A DNA stretch of 64,000 bases from Pirellulales bacterium (GCA_019636345.1 JAHBXQ010000007.1:1-64000), one strand, 5' to 3'. Shown: positions 44,229 to 53,769, numbered from the stretch's first letter. Notes: generated by a model from the sequence alone, not told the origin. Numbers and translations are program-made.

Positions 44229-44452
44229 CCGCTCCAGGCTCTGAGCGGACGGCGCTCGCCGCCGGTGCAGCACGCGAGGCTCCTGCACAACCCGCCATCG
44301 TTGTTTGCTCGGGACTGGCGCCTGCGGCTCGTGATCGGGGGCAAAGCCTGACATGACACGTAACAAGAGGGCTGTCGATGGTGAAGGCAAGCGAGCCGGC
44401 ACGACAGGCCTGGCGATCGCGCTTGCAGGACGATAGCGAGGACAAAAGACCA

Positions 44453-44485
44453 AGGCGCCGGCGAAGCGCGACGCTGCCGGCGCCT
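44453..44485 (-). terminator. Terminator after the second DUF1559 gene
   Basis: A 10-bp perfect stem AGGCGCCGGC / GCCGGCGCCT with a 13-base loop lies 34-66 bases past the DUF1559 stop at 44519. On the transcribed strand it is followed by TTGGTCTTTTG, a short T-run. It should separate this unit from the downstream arabinan genes, whose promoter would then lie in 44229-44452. Confidence 0.65.
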
Positions 44486-44518
44486 GAATCGATGGCCGTC
44501 GTCGCCTAGCGGCAGCCG

Positions 44519-45598
44519 TCAGTTCCCGATGCTGACCGTCTCGCCCCCGGCGGCGCTCGTGAGGGCGTTCCATACAAAGCGATCGATGCTGTCGGTGTAG
44601 AACGCAACGGAGGCGTCGCAGCGCGACGCGTTGACGCCGCCGGGATGCCGACTGCGAGCGCTCACATAGTTTTGTTTCGTACCATGCTGGTTGTCCACTC
44701 TGGCTTCGGCAGGGACGTCATTGCTCCGAGGAATGTTCAGAGGAGATGCAGGGGGGCTTGGCAATTCTGCGGCGGCCCAGGCGTCCCTCACGTCTTGGTT
44801 AGGCGACCACCACCATGACTGCCGATCGAGGCCATCGGGAACCGTTGTGTTGGGAGTTTGGTAGCCTGTGAACATCTGACCTCCCAAAGCCGTCTGGGCG
44901 TCCGAGTAGGGCCCGCCCCAGTTCGCGGTTTCGGGTAGGACGAAGACCTCTGACATCATAAGAGTGTTGGCCGTACCATCAGTGATCGCGGCGAGTTTCC
45001 CTTCTTTCTTCGGTATGAACGGGGCCCCGCCAAAGGTGATGCAGTTGGGGAATTCCCCTGGGCAACCTCCAAGAAGATGTTGGCCGTAAACCGTATTGCC
45101 GCCGTTGACGACATAGTTGCTTCGTACGCGAGCCCAATATACGCTGCCCCATTCGTTGCGTTGCAGCCCAATGTCAGTTGGGCAGGCATAGAGCGGGACG
45201 AAAGCTCGCCGAGCGGCTTCGTTAGCGGCATGGCTAAACGATTTGGTCACGTCGACAACAGCGACGATTCCTTGTTGCTCGATGTAGGGCATGAGGGGCA
45301 GATACCATCCATGGTCGTCATACCAACTGCCTTGAACCCCGCCGGCTCCGTAGGTTGCGGTCATCTCGGCATTGGACCAGTGCTTCGCCAGATGCGGCAA
45401 TCCCTTCTTGGCCGACTCGTAGTTGAGCATAGCCACGCTCAACTGCCTCAGGTTGTTGAGGCACTGCGAGCGGCGGGCCGCCTCGCGGGCCGCTTGGATC
45501 GCCGGCAACAACAGCGCGACCAGCACGCCGATGATGGCGATCACCACCAGAAGTTCGACCAGCGTGAAGGCCCTCGATTGGCTAAGTCGATGTTTCAT
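44519..45598 (-). CDS. DUF1559 family pseudopilin-like protein
   Basis: This 359-residue protein begins with SRAFTLVELLVVIAIIGVLV, then AIQAAREAARRSQCLNNLRQ, the DUF1559 start. The C-terminal motif is H-X9-D (RHPGGVNASRCDASVAF), again with Ala after Asp. The middle part differs from the first DUF1559 protein in this window (GSWYDDHGWYLPLMPYIEQQ, ACPTDIGLQR). ATG at 45598 gives the natural 10-residue leader. The gene follows a small lipoprotein gene by 73 bases, the reverse of the gene order in the other two pairs. The gene's base use is noticeably more AT-rich than that of its neighbours. Confidence 0.93.
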   Translation of the reverse strand: MKHRLSQSRAFTLVELLVVIAIIGVLVALLLPAIQAAREAARRSQCLNNLRQLSVAMLNYESAKKGLPHLAKHWSNAEMTATYGAGGVQGSWYDDHGWYLPLMPYIEQQGIVAVVDVTKSFSHAANEAARRAFVPLYACPTDIGLQRNEWGSVYWARVRSNYVVNGGNTVYGQHLLGGCPGEFPNCITFGGAPFIPKKEGKLAAITDGTANTLMMSEVFVLPETANWGGPYSDAQTALGGQMFTGYQTPNTTVPDGLDRQSWWWSPNQDVRDAWAAAELPSPPASPLNIPRSNDVPAEARVDNQHGTKQNYVSARSRHPGGVNASRCDASVAFYTDSIDRFVWNALTSAAGGETVSIGN

Positions 45599-45671
45599 GT
45601 CCGTTTTCCTTGTTGCCCCGAATCAAAGGGCGGCTTGACAATCCGTCACAATAAACGGCGAACGGATGCTG

Positions 45672-46130
45672 CTAAAGATCGAAATGTTGATCGAGATTCT
45701 CGCCTGAGACGACAACTTCAACCCCAGTCGATGTCTTGGGCGGCACCAAGTTGACTTCGTCGCGATACTCACCCCCTGTCCGCTCGTTCTTCTTAAGCGG
45801 ACCGACCTCACGGGTAATGTTGAAATAGGCTCGCAATGTGCCCACCGGCGTCGCCGGCGAGTCGTACTCGCCGTTGACGATCGGGACCGATACGGCCTTC
45901 GTTTCGGACCCGCCGGGGGGGGCGAACGTGATCGACGCCTTCGCGTCCGCCGGGATCGGCTGGCCTCCCAGGGTCACCTTCCCGTGCAGGTGCACCGTGG
46001 AGTTCGAGCCGCCGCAACCGGCCAACAGCCCCAGCGCCGCGAGCGTCGCCCAAGCGCGGCGACCGGCGCGACCTCGCACAGGCGCGGATCCGACCGGGGG
46101 ACATGCTGCGGGACGCGAACAAGTGATCAT
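45672..46130 (-). CDS. Small lipoprotein of the DUF1559-partner type
   Basis: This protein of about 152 residues has a lipobox LAALGLLAGCGGS, a STVHLHGKVTLGGQPIPADAKASITF strand and GTLRAYFNITREVGP, like other carboxypeptidase-regulatory-like small lipoproteins. The N-terminus is unsure: ATG at 46130 gives a long leader before the lipobox and has no clear ribosome site; GTG at 46079 would give a more usual signal peptide. It lies directly upstream of the DUF1559 gene. Function unknown. Confidence 0.75.
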   Translation of the reverse strand: MITCSRPAACPPVGSAPVRGRAGRRAWATLAALGLLAGCGGSNSTVHLHGKVTLGGQPIPADAKASITFAPPGGSETKAVSVPIVNGEYDSPATPVGTLRAYFNITREVGPLKKNERTGGEYRDEVNLVPPKTSTGVEVVVSGENLDQHFDL

Positions 46131-46379
46131 GCGCGGGACGACGGTCCTGGAAACGAGGAGCAACCGAATCGGACGAGACAACGTGAACGCAATCGCAAGT
46201 CTGCGTCGCTCCCGGCGCGATGGCGCATGGCGCGGGAGCGATCGGCACCCGCGGTCCGTCGGCGAGGACAGGACCGTGGGGCTCGGCAGAGGATGATGAG
46301 CTACCTAAATAATCGCCGGTTTGCGTCCCGGAGTCACTACAATGATGCGTATAAAAAAAACAGAAAATGCGCAGCAGAC

Positions 46380-46401
46380 ATGTCGAATCCCGACATTTTT
46401 T
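46380..46401. terminator. Possible terminator between two minus-strand units
   Basis: A short stem ATGTCG / CGACAT with a five-base loop and a T-run next to it (46396-46401) lies just past the stop of the gene at 46405-48603. On the minus strand a T-rich tract follows about 25 bases later (46352-46359). The stem is only 6 bp, so this is tentative. Confidence 0.35.
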
Positions 46402-46404
46402 AGC

Positions 46405-48603
46405 TCACTTGTCTCTTGATCGGAACCGCTTGGCGGGTCGGCGGCGACCTTGCCAGCCGACCGCGCACGCCGCGGCTGCGGCCAAAGCCGTCGCCGACGG
46501 CTCGGGGACCGTCGCTCCCAGTAGGGCCGACGAGCCCGGCCCGTGGACCGCCTCGTAGTCGGCCTTGAACAGCCGGAAGTCGGCGACGTCGTTGTCGCCG
46601 TCGCCGTCCAGATCGCCGGCGCGGTACGCGGCGACCGGAGACAAGCCCGTCAGGCTGGTCAGGTGATTGTCGCGCAGCGCCGGCCAGTCGGCCGCGTCGA
46701 TGACGCCGTCGGCGTTCAAATCGCTGCGGGCGAAGCGGTTGCCGTCGTTGCCGACGTACTTCACGGTCCCGGGGATGGTCGAGCCGTCGCCCAGCGTGAT
46801 CGTCAGCAACAGGTCCTCGGTCGGCGAGGCGAGCCACCCACCCGCCGAGCTGAGCGTCACGCTTTGAGCGTCGTCGAGAAGCCCGGCGGTCCCTAGCGAG
46901 CTCTCGGCGAACGAGTAGAAATCGCCCGCCGGCGAGGTGATCTGCCAGTTGTTCGTCTGGTCGACGGCGCCGGTTCCCGCCGCGTCGGCAAAACCCGTGA
47001 TCGGCGTGTCGAACCCGGCGGCGTTGATCGCCCCCGCGGGGGAGGCGAGCGCGTAGCCGCGAATGTCGACCGCGGCGCCGGTGGGGTTCGACAAGGCCAT
47101 TCCCCCCGTCATGCGATCGACCGTGAGAGTCACCGTCAGGTAGGGGACGAGCTTGAAGATCTCGCCCAAGCCGGCGGCGGGATACTGACCGTCGAAGCTG
47201 TTTTGCGTCCCCGAGCGGTTGCCGAAGTCGACGATGTAGAGATTCCCGGCGTTGTCCTCGCCGAACGACACGATCTTGTCGAGCCCGGGCAGATCGTTTT
47301 GATTCGAACTGGGCATGTACGTCGGATCGGTCGGGTCGTAGACCAGCGATTGCCACAGCGAAGTCAACTCGGTGACGACGCCGTTGTTGCCGTTGGGGGT
47401 CTCGTTGCGATCGTATTCGAGCGACCAGTACCGTGACCGGACGAAGTCGGCGTAAAAGTACTTCCCCTGCAATTCTTCGATCGGCCCGCGGTAGACGTAT
47501 CCGCCGATGACGGCCAGGCCGTCGGCGTGGGAGTACTGCTGGATCGGATCGAGCGATTCGACGCCCGTGAACGGGTTGGTCGGCAAGTGGGGGGCGCCGG
47601 AGACGTTGCTCTCGAACGTCCCCTCCCATTGCGGCCAGCCGAGATCGACGGGGGGACCGCCGAGGTTGGAACCCTGCTTGATGAAATGGACCTCCTCGAC
47701 GGCGTTCTCGCCGACGTCGCCGTAGTAGAAGTCGCCGGTCTCCCGGTCGAAGCTGGCGCGGTAGCCGTTGCGGACCCCGGTGATCCAGACCTCCCCCAGC
47801 CCGGAGATCGGCGAACCGGGGTTCGCCGCGTTGTAGGCGGGGATCGGATTGGTCGACGGAATCGAGAAGTTCTTGTTCCCGTTGCCGAGATACGAGTCGC
47901 CCGAGACGTCGACGCGCAGGATCTTGCCTTGCAGGTCGGCGGGGTTTTGCGACGGCCGGCCCGTGGGGCTCGTCCCCCCGTTGTACGCGTTGCCGAACGA
48001 GCCTTCGCCGGCGGAGATGTAGAGATGATTGCGCTCGGCCCCCGTCGCTGTAGGATCGAACCCGATCCAGTTGACCGTGTGGTTGTTCTGCGCGTTGTTG
48101 TTGTAACGGAGGATGGTCCGCACCGAGCCGAACGTGCCGTCGGGGTTCATCGTGTACTCTTCGACCCGATTGATCGCGGTGGTGCTGCGCTCGCTGCTGG
48201 AGACGTACATCTTGCCGTAGGTCGGGGCGCCGGGCGTGTTGAAATCGGGGCTGAAGGCGATCGTCTGCAGACCCGTGTCGTTAGTGACCGACCGGTGCGA
48301 CAAGTCGAGCACGACCGTTTTGGTCCGCGTGTCGACGTCGTATCGCCAGACCTTGCCCATCTGGTTGATCGCCGAAAAGCCGCCGATCGTGTTGGAGGTT
48401 CGCTCGGCAAAGTAGAGGATGTTCGCCGGGTCGCCGGGGGCCTGCGTGACGTAGGTCGGCTGGCTGAGGCCCGAGGCGATTCGTTCGAGTCGGTAGCCCT
48501 GGGCGTCGGCGTCGGCGGCGCCGATCGTCAACAGGCAGGCGAACAGAAACTTCGCCGGCGAGGAGTCCGGGCGAACCCGGCGCGATCTTGCAAGGATGTC
48601 CAT
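46405..48603 (-). CDS. Secreted sorbosone/glucose dehydrogenase-like propeller protein with dockerin-like motif and PEP-CTERM
   Basis: This 732-residue protein has an N-terminal export signal (KFLFACLLTIGAADADAQ). A six-bladed propeller of the glucose/sorbosone dehydrogenase type follows (about 38-470): LERIASGLSQPTYVTQAPGD, LYISAGEGSFGNAYN, ITGVRNGYRASFDRETGDFYYGDVGENAVEEV. Members of this fold may bind PQQ and oxidise sugars; many planctomycete versions are untested. An undescribed linker domain comes next (about 490-625, beginning VTLTVDRMTGGMALSNPTG). Then two calcium-loop repeats (DLNADGVIDAADW, DLDGDGDNDVADF) and VPEPSATAL, the PEP-CTERM end, follow. It would act at the cell surface. 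The ATG at 48603 is the only reasonable start. Confidence 0.9.
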   Translation of the reverse strand: MDILARSRRVRPDSSPAKFLFACLLTIGAADADAQGYRLERIASGLSQPTYVTQAPGDPANILYFAERTSNTIGGFSAINQMGKVWRYDVDTRTKTVVLDLSHRSVTNDTGLQTIAFSPDFNTPGAPTYGKMYVSSSERSTTAINRVEEYTMNPDGTFGSVRTILRYNNNAQNNHTVNWIGFDPTATGAERNHLYISAGEGSFGNAYNGGTSPTGRPSQNPADLQGKILRVDVSGDSYLGNGNKNFSIPSTNPIPAYNAANPGSPISGLGEVWITGVRNGYRASFDRETGDFYYGDVGENAVEEVHFIKQGSNLGGPPVDLGWPQWEGTFESNVSGAPHLPTNPFTGVESLDPIQQYSHADGLAVIGGYVYRGPIEELQGKYFYADFVRSRYWSLEYDRNETPNGNNGVVTELTSLWQSLVYDPTDPTYMPSSNQNDLPGLDKIVSFGEDNAGNLYIVDFGNRSGTQNSFDGQYPAAGLGEIFKLVPYLTVTLTVDRMTGGMALSNPTGAAVDIRGYALASPAGAINAAGFDTPITGFADAAGTGAVDQTNNWQITSPAGDFYSFAESSLGTAGLLDDAQSVTLSSAGGWLASPTEDLLLTITLGDGSTIPGTVKYVGNDGNRFARSDLNADGVIDAADWPALRDNHLTSLTGLSPVAAYRAGDLDGDGDNDVADFRLFKADYEAVHGPGSSALLGATVPEPSATALAAAAACAVGWQGRRRPAKRFRSRDK

Positions 48604-49256
48604 CGTGAGTGGCGGCCAGAAGCGATGGTCCGGGCGGCGTCGGTCGCTCGGACGCGCGGAAGACATCTCGACCGAAGGTACGACGACCGTCGGCGACGCA
48701 GAGCGGACAGCGACCGAGGTCGCAAGCAGAAGTCAGGCGGCGAATGCGATGAAGACAAGGCGGCGGCGTGTCGCCGAAATGCATCTCGACGACTTCTCCT
48801 TCAGTCACCTTAAGCGCTCTAGTCGCCGCGAACAAACGTCCTGCGCGATATCTAAAGATGTTGTGCGGAGAGTTGGTTGGCGTCCGCGCGCTCGGCAGTT
48901 CATAATCGGGCCCGAACGCGAAGGGCTGCAGACGGGCAGGTCTTCCCGCTTTTCGTTCAGGACAGGCCACGGCGGGCTTCCCTGCTTGCTGTTGCACGGA
49001 CGCGAAGCTGCTTAAGCGACTCTTCAAACGGCGACGTTCTTCTCGTTGCTCGCAGCTGCGCGAGATTTCCGTGGATTTGGGTTTGATCCTCGAGGACGCT
49101 TTTCGGCAACCCGCAGGCGAGCCTGCTTAGCCCGCAAGAGTCAAGCGACCGACCGTTCCTCGGAAATCAGGACATTACCGGCGTTTTCTTGACTGAGGGG
49201 CGCGGTCAAGACGGCGATCGACACACCATTGCTTCAGACGACAAGGAGACGGAATT
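48604..49256. other. Divergent region between two PEP-CTERM genes
   Basis: 653 bases with no credible gene. It contains several inverted-repeat fragments (for example GGGCAGG / CCTGC near 48938-48990) and an AT-richer patch at 48780-48860, which includes GATATCTAAAGATG. Both flanking genes must be transcribed from here. I found no known riboswitch. Confidence 0.4.
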
Positions 49257-50759
49257 GTGAATCGACGATTGTTGACAGGCGTCGCGGCGGTCCTCGTTTC
49301 GGCGACGAATGCTTGGGGGGCGGTCACGCACCTTTACACCTTTAACGACGGCACGGCGAACGACTCGGTCGGCGGCGCCCACGGCACGCTCGTCGGCGGC
49401 GCCACGATTTCGGGGGGAGAAGCGATTCTGGGCGGCGGGCCGATCAACACTCCCGACACCTCGGCCAACAACATGGGCCCCCACGTCAGCTTCGACGCGG
49501 CGACGATCGCCATCAACACCTACACGGCCGCGAGCATCGAGGTGTGGCTGAAGTCGGACACGTCCAACGCGATTCCGACCGGCCAGTTCACGATGGCCGC
49601 GGCGCTCGGCCGGCACACGACCAACACGGGCGGAAACGAGGCCCCCTGGTCCGGCCACCAGTACATCATGATGCAGCCGACCCGCGGCGGCGGACCGGCC
49701 GCTATGCGGGCTGCGATCACCAACGATCGGTTCGAGAACGAGACCGGCGTCAATGGCGTGGCCCAAATCGCCGACAATCTGCTCCACCATTGGGTGGTGA
49801 CGATCAACTCGACGACGATCAGTTCGTATCTCGACGGCGTGCTGCAGGGTTCGACGGCGCTAGGAAGCAACTCTCTGTCTCAACTCAGCAACGAGGTCGT
49901 CTACCTCGGGCGATCGCTCTACAACGACCCCTTCTTCAAGGGATCGATCGACCAATTTGCGATCTACAATACGGCATTGACCCAGACCGAAGTGACGACC
50001 AACTTCAACACCGGCCCGGTGGGCACCGGCAGTCCCGGGGTGGCCACGCTGACGATCGACCGCGACACCGGCGCGATGACGCTCAGCAAGCAGGGCGCCC
50101 CGCATGAAATGTTCCGTTACGAGATTAACTCCGCCAGCGGGGCTCTCAACCCGGCCCAATGGCGCACGATCGCCGACAACGCCGACTCTGACAGCGGCTC
50201 GTCGTTCGACGATAACGACGTCTGGAACGTTCTGACTGCGACGAACTTCACGTGGTCGGAGGAAGAGCCGATCGACGGCGGCGGCGACAACGGCGGTCTT
50301 CTGGGAGCCGGCGGCACGACCTCGCTCCCCCTCTCGACAGCCGGCGGGTGGCTCAAGTCCTACCGCGAAGACGTCACGATGACCCTGGGCATTCTCGTCA
50401 ACGGCATCGAGGCGACCACCCCGGTCAACGTCGTCTACACCGGCAACGGCGGTGAGCCGTTCAAACGAAGCGATTTCAACTTCGACAATGAGATCGATGA
50501 GGTCGACTACCAGATCCTGCTGAGCAACCACCTGACGACGCTCACGGATCCGAATGCGGCTTCGACGTACCTCAAGGGCGACGTCAACGGCGACCTGCGC
50601 AACGACGTCCTCGACTTCCGGCTGTTCAAGGAGGACTTCATCGCCGTCAACGGTTTGGCGGCGTTCAACGCTTTGGTCGGCGCGGTTCCCGAGCCGGGTT
50701 CCGTCGCGCTGGCGGTCCTCGCGGCCGCGACCGTGGTCGGACTTCGGCGCCGACGTTAG
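49257..50759 (+). CDS. Secreted LamG-domain protein with dockerin-like motif and PEP-CTERM (copy 1)
   Basis: This 500-residue protein starts at GTG 49257 with AAGGAG about 10 bases upstream. After a signal peptide (VSATNAWGAV) comes a concanavalin-like LamG domain (about 22-255) starting THLYTFNDGTANDSVGGAHG and ending GSIDQFAIYNTALTQTEV. An uncharacterised ~135-residue linker follows (VATLTIDRDTGAMTLSKQG to the WLKSYREDVTMTLG region). Two calcium-loop repeats (DFNFDNEIDEVDY, DVNGDLRNDVLDF) and VPEPGSVALAVL with an Arg-rich tail close the protein. It is probably an extracellular carbohydrate-binding surface protein. A paralogue follows 88 bases downstream. Confidence 0.9.
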   Translation: MNRRLLTGVAAVLVSATNAWGAVTHLYTFNDGTANDSVGGAHGTLVGGATISGGEAILGGGPINTPDTSANNMGPHVSFDAATIAINTYTAASIEVWLKSDTSNAIPTGQFTMAAALGRHTTNTGGNEAPWSGHQYIMMQPTRGGGPAAMRAAITNDRFENETGVNGVAQIADNLLHHWVVTINSTTISSYLDGVLQGSTALGSNSLSQLSNEVVYLGRSLYNDPFFKGSIDQFAIYNTALTQTEVTTNFNTGPVGTGSPGVATLTIDRDTGAMTLSKQGAPHEMFRYEINSASGALNPAQWRTIADNADSDSGSSFDDNDVWNVLTATNFTWSEEEPIDGGGDNGGLLGAGGTTSLPLSTAGGWLKSYREDVTMTLGILVNGIEATTPVNVVYTGNGGEPFKRSDFNFDNEIDEVDYQILLSNHLTTLTDPNAASTYLKGDVNGDLRNDVLDFRLFKEDFIAVNGLAAFNALVGAVPEPGSVALAVLAAATVVGLRRRR

Positions 50760-50847
50760 GCTCGCTGGCTGCACACGCGCCAGCTCGAGGACGTCATCAA
50801 CAGGACCATCTCATTCGCAACTCCAATTGAAATAAGGTTTCCCCACG

Positions 50848-52236
50848 ATGAATCTGCGGACTGCAATGAATTGGGCGACTCGCGCCGCGGCCGGTTTGGC
50901 CGGGACGGCGGCGGTTGCAATTTTGACCGGCGTGACGCCCGCCTACGGGGCGTTGACCCATAAGTACACCTTCAACGACGGCACGGCGAACGACTCCGTC
51001 GGCGCGGCCCACGGGACCTTCGTCAACGGTCCGACCGTCACGTTCGACGGCCAAGTCGATCTCGACGGAGTGAACGACTACGTCAGCCTTCCCGGACCGA
51101 CGATCGCGATCAATACGTACTCGGCCGTCACGCTCGAAACGTGGTTCACGATGGACGTCGCGCAAGGGTGGCAACGCATCTACGACTTCGGCGACACGAG
51201 TCCGGACAATCTGGGCAGGAACTACATCTTCTACTCGCCGAGCAGCGGGCCCGGCGACCATCGGGCCGTGATTTCCGACGCTGATCCCGGCTACTTAAGC
51301 GAGGAACTCGCCGTCGGGGGGCCGACGCTCTCGACCGGTATCGAGCATCACATCGCGGTCACGATCGCCAATGGCGGCAACATGACGCTGTACCACAACG
51401 GCGTCCAAGCCGGAACGGTGGCGCTGACCAAGTCGCTGGCGTCGGTCAGCAATGCGTTCGCCTTGCTGGGCGAGGCGGTGTATCCCGGCGACCCGAACTT
51501 CAACGGGCGCATTGACGAGTTCCGGATTTACGACACGGCCTTGTCCGCCTCGGAGGTCCAGGCCAGCTATGCGCTCGGGCAGGATTTCAAGCAGACGCTC
51601 GTGTTGGACGTCAACACGGTCACCGGGGCCGTGGGGCTGCGCAACGCGACGGCCGTCCCGCTCTCGTTCGACTACTACCAAATCACCAGCGCCGCAGGGA
51701 CGCTGAGCACCACGAACTGGAACAGCCTGAGCGACCAGAACATCGACGCGGTCGGCGGCGGCCAAGGGGAGAGTTGGGACGAAGCGGGCGGGGTGACCAG
51801 CAACGTGCTTAGCGAGTTGTTTCTCGGCGGCTCGACGACGCTTGCCCCCAACGCCACGCTCAGCCTGGGCAACGCCTTCAACACGGGCGTCGGGGCGACG
51901 GATCTCCGGTTTCAGTATTCGTTGACCGACGGAACGGTCGCCAAGAGCGCGGTCAACTACGTCACGGGAGCGACCGATTCCGATTTCAACAACGACAACA
52001 TCGTTAACGGCAGCGACTTCCTGATCTGGCAGCGTAATTTCGGCGCGACCAGCGGGGCCACCAACGCCCAGGGCGACACCAACAATGACGGGGCTGTCAA
52101 CGCCGCCGACTTGGCCAACTGGAAGACCAGCTACGGTCAGCCGTCGGCGACCGCCGTGGCCGCGGGAGTCCCCGAGCCGTCGGCAATGCTGATCGCGTTG
52201 GCCGGTCTGTCGTTGTTGGGCTTCGCCCGTCGCTAA
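50848..52236 (+). CDS. Secreted LamG-domain protein with dockerin-like motif and PEP-CTERM (copy 2)
   Basis: This 462-residue protein shares a near-identical opening with the upstream gene product (THKYTFNDGTANDSVGAAHG), showing tandem duplication. Order: signal peptide (GVTPAYGA), LamG domain (about 36-245), the same linker type beginning LVLDVNTVTGAVGLRNATA, two calcium loops (DFNNDNIVNGSDF, DTNNDGAVNAADL) and VPEPSAMLIALAGLSLLGFARR. The middle of the LamG domain differs strongly from copy 1, so ligand choice may differ. The ATG at 50848 has AAGG upstream. The gene is followed by a clear terminator. Confidence 0.9.
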   Translation: MNLRTAMNWATRAAAGLAGTAAVAILTGVTPAYGALTHKYTFNDGTANDSVGAAHGTFVNGPTVTFDGQVDLDGVNDYVSLPGPTIAINTYSAVTLETWFTMDVAQGWQRIYDFGDTSPDNLGRNYIFYSPSSGPGDHRAVISDADPGYLSEELAVGGPTLSTGIEHHIAVTIANGGNMTLYHNGVQAGTVALTKSLASVSNAFALLGEAVYPGDPNFNGRIDEFRIYDTALSASEVQASYALGQDFKQTLVLDVNTVTGAVGLRNATAVPLSFDYYQITSAAGTLSTTNWNSLSDQNIDAVGGGQGESWDEAGGVTSNVLSELFLGGSTTLAPNATLSLGNAFNTGVGATDLRFQYSLTDGTVAKSAVNYVTGATDSDFNNDNIVNGSDFLIWQRNFGATSGATNAQGDTNNDGAVNAADLANWKTSYGQPSATAVAAGVPEPSAMLIALAGLSLLGFARR

Positions 52237-52283
52237 GGGTTCGGCTTCGCACCGGCGAAGCGACTCCCGCCCTAAAATCGAGT

Positions 52284-52342
52284 CCCCGTGCGGTTCGGCG
52301 CCGACGCGTCGAGGGGGCAGGCCGCACGGGGATTTCTTTTTT
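52284..52342 (+). terminator. Rho-independent terminator after the LamG pair
   Basis: A perfect 10-bp stem CCCCGTGCGG / CCGCACGGGG with a 28-base loop that can itself fold is followed directly by ATTTCTTTTTT. It ends the two-gene LamG unit and isolates the following XylR-like gene. Confidence 0.85.
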
Positions 52343-52411
52343 CACCGCCGGTCGGTATCACAAACGGTCCAGTCAGGCGTCACGGTCCTATTGACTCCGT
52401 CGCAGCGGTCT

Positions 52412-53584
52412 ATGCCACTTAAGACGCCGAAGGTCGCCCTGCTCATCGAAACGTCGCGGGGTTACGGGCGAGGGCTGCTGCGCGGCATTTCGCGCTACGC
52501 CAAGCATCACGGGCCGTGGGAGTTCTACATCACTCCGGGCGATTTCGCCCAGCATTTGCCGCGAATCAAACAGTGGAGCGGCGACGGGATCATCGCCCGG
52601 CTCGAAACGCCGGCGATCGCTCGCGACGTGTGCGCCGCCAATCTGCCGACGATCATTCTCGACGTGTCGCAGAACATTCCGCTCGACATGCCCGAGCTGC
52701 AACGATTCAGCGAGGTGGCGTCCGACTCCGTCGAAGCGGGCCGGATGGCGGCCGAGCATTTGCTCGACCGCGGTTTCAAGCAATTCGCCTATGTCGGCGA
52801 GCACGGTCGCATCTGGTCGCACAACCGAGAGGCGGGTTTCCGCTCCGCTCTGCAGAAGCGAGGTTTCGACGCCCTGGTGTACGAAGGCCCGCGCAACAAG
52901 CAGAAACAATTTTGGGAGCGGGAGCAGGCCGTGCTGGCCGAGTGGTTGGCGGCGCTCCCCAAACCGATCGGAGTGATGGCGTGCAACGACGATCGCGGGC
53001 GGCAAGTGCTCGACGCCTGCCTGACGGCGGGGGTGAAGTCGCCGCTTGAGGCGGCAGTCGTCGGGGTCGACAACGACGAACTGCTGTGCGAGCTTGCCAT
53101 GCCGCCATTGTCGAGCGTGGCCCTGAACTCCGACGCCGGGGGATACCGGGCCGCGGCGTTGCTCGACGACCTGATGGCGGGCCGGCGTCGCAAGCCGCAG
53201 CGGGTGACCGTCGAGCCGATCGGCGTCGTCGAGCGCCGCTCCACGCAGGCCACCGCGCAGTACGACCCCGACGTTGCGGCGGCGATTCACTTCATCCACG
53301 ATCATGCGGGGCAGAACATTGGCGTCGACGACGTGGTGCGGCACGTGCACATGTCGCGGCGAACGCTCGAGATTCGGTTCCGCGACGTCGTCGGGCGATC
53401 GCCTTATCACGAGTTGCAGCGGGTGCGAGTCGAGCGGGCGCGCCGGTTGCTGATGGAAACCGACTTGCCGATCCCCCGCGTGGCCGCCGCCGCCGGTTTC
53501 AGCAGCAACGCCTACTTGGCGCAGGTCTTCCAGAAATGGGTCGGCAAGACCCCCTCGCAAATCCGCCGGCAGCATCGAACGTAG
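52412..53584 (+). CDS. Second XylR-like regulator (LacI-type sensor plus AraC HTH)
   Basis: This 390-residue paralogue of the regulator at 2538-3746 has the same design. The sensor domain has KVALLIETSRGYGRGLLRGI, MACNDDRGRQVLDACL and VGVDNDELLCELAMPPLSSV. The C-terminal AraC HTH (about 280-388) has MSRRTLEIRF and a second motif around AAGFSSNAYLAQVFQ. The ATG at 52412 is chosen over the TTG at 52391. It stands alone, between a terminator and a glycosyltransferase gene. Its closest sugar locus is the arabinan run 8 kb to the left, so L-arabinose sensing is possible but unproved. Sensor residues differ from copy 1 throughout, so the two probably bind different sugars. Confidence 0.9.
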   Translation: MPLKTPKVALLIETSRGYGRGLLRGISRYAKHHGPWEFYITPGDFAQHLPRIKQWSGDGIIARLETPAIARDVCAANLPTIILDVSQNIPLDMPELQRFSEVASDSVEAGRMAAEHLLDRGFKQFAYVGEHGRIWSHNREAGFRSALQKRGFDALVYEGPRNKQKQFWEREQAVLAEWLAALPKPIGVMACNDDRGRQVLDACLTAGVKSPLEAAVVGVDNDELLCELAMPPLSSVALNSDAGGYRAAALLDDLMAGRRRKPQRVTVEPIGVVERRSTQATAQYDPDVAAAIHFIHDHAGQNIGVDDVVRHVHMSRRTLEIRFRDVVGRSPYHELQRVRVERARRLLMETDLPIPRVAAAAGFSSNAYLAQVFQKWVGKTPSQIRRQHRT

Positions 53585-53769
53585 CGCCGGTTTCGGCAGG
53601 CTCGCGAGTCGTCTCTCGGGAGCAAGCGGTCGGCGCGACAATCGCCCAAGCTGCCATGAAGTGGAGAAACTCGTGCGCAAACTGACAGTCTCCTCGCCGA
53701 TTGTTCGCCGGAAAGGGCGGCGGTAGCATGGGGGGCTGTTGACGTGTTTGCAGTCACGAGACCTCTGCC

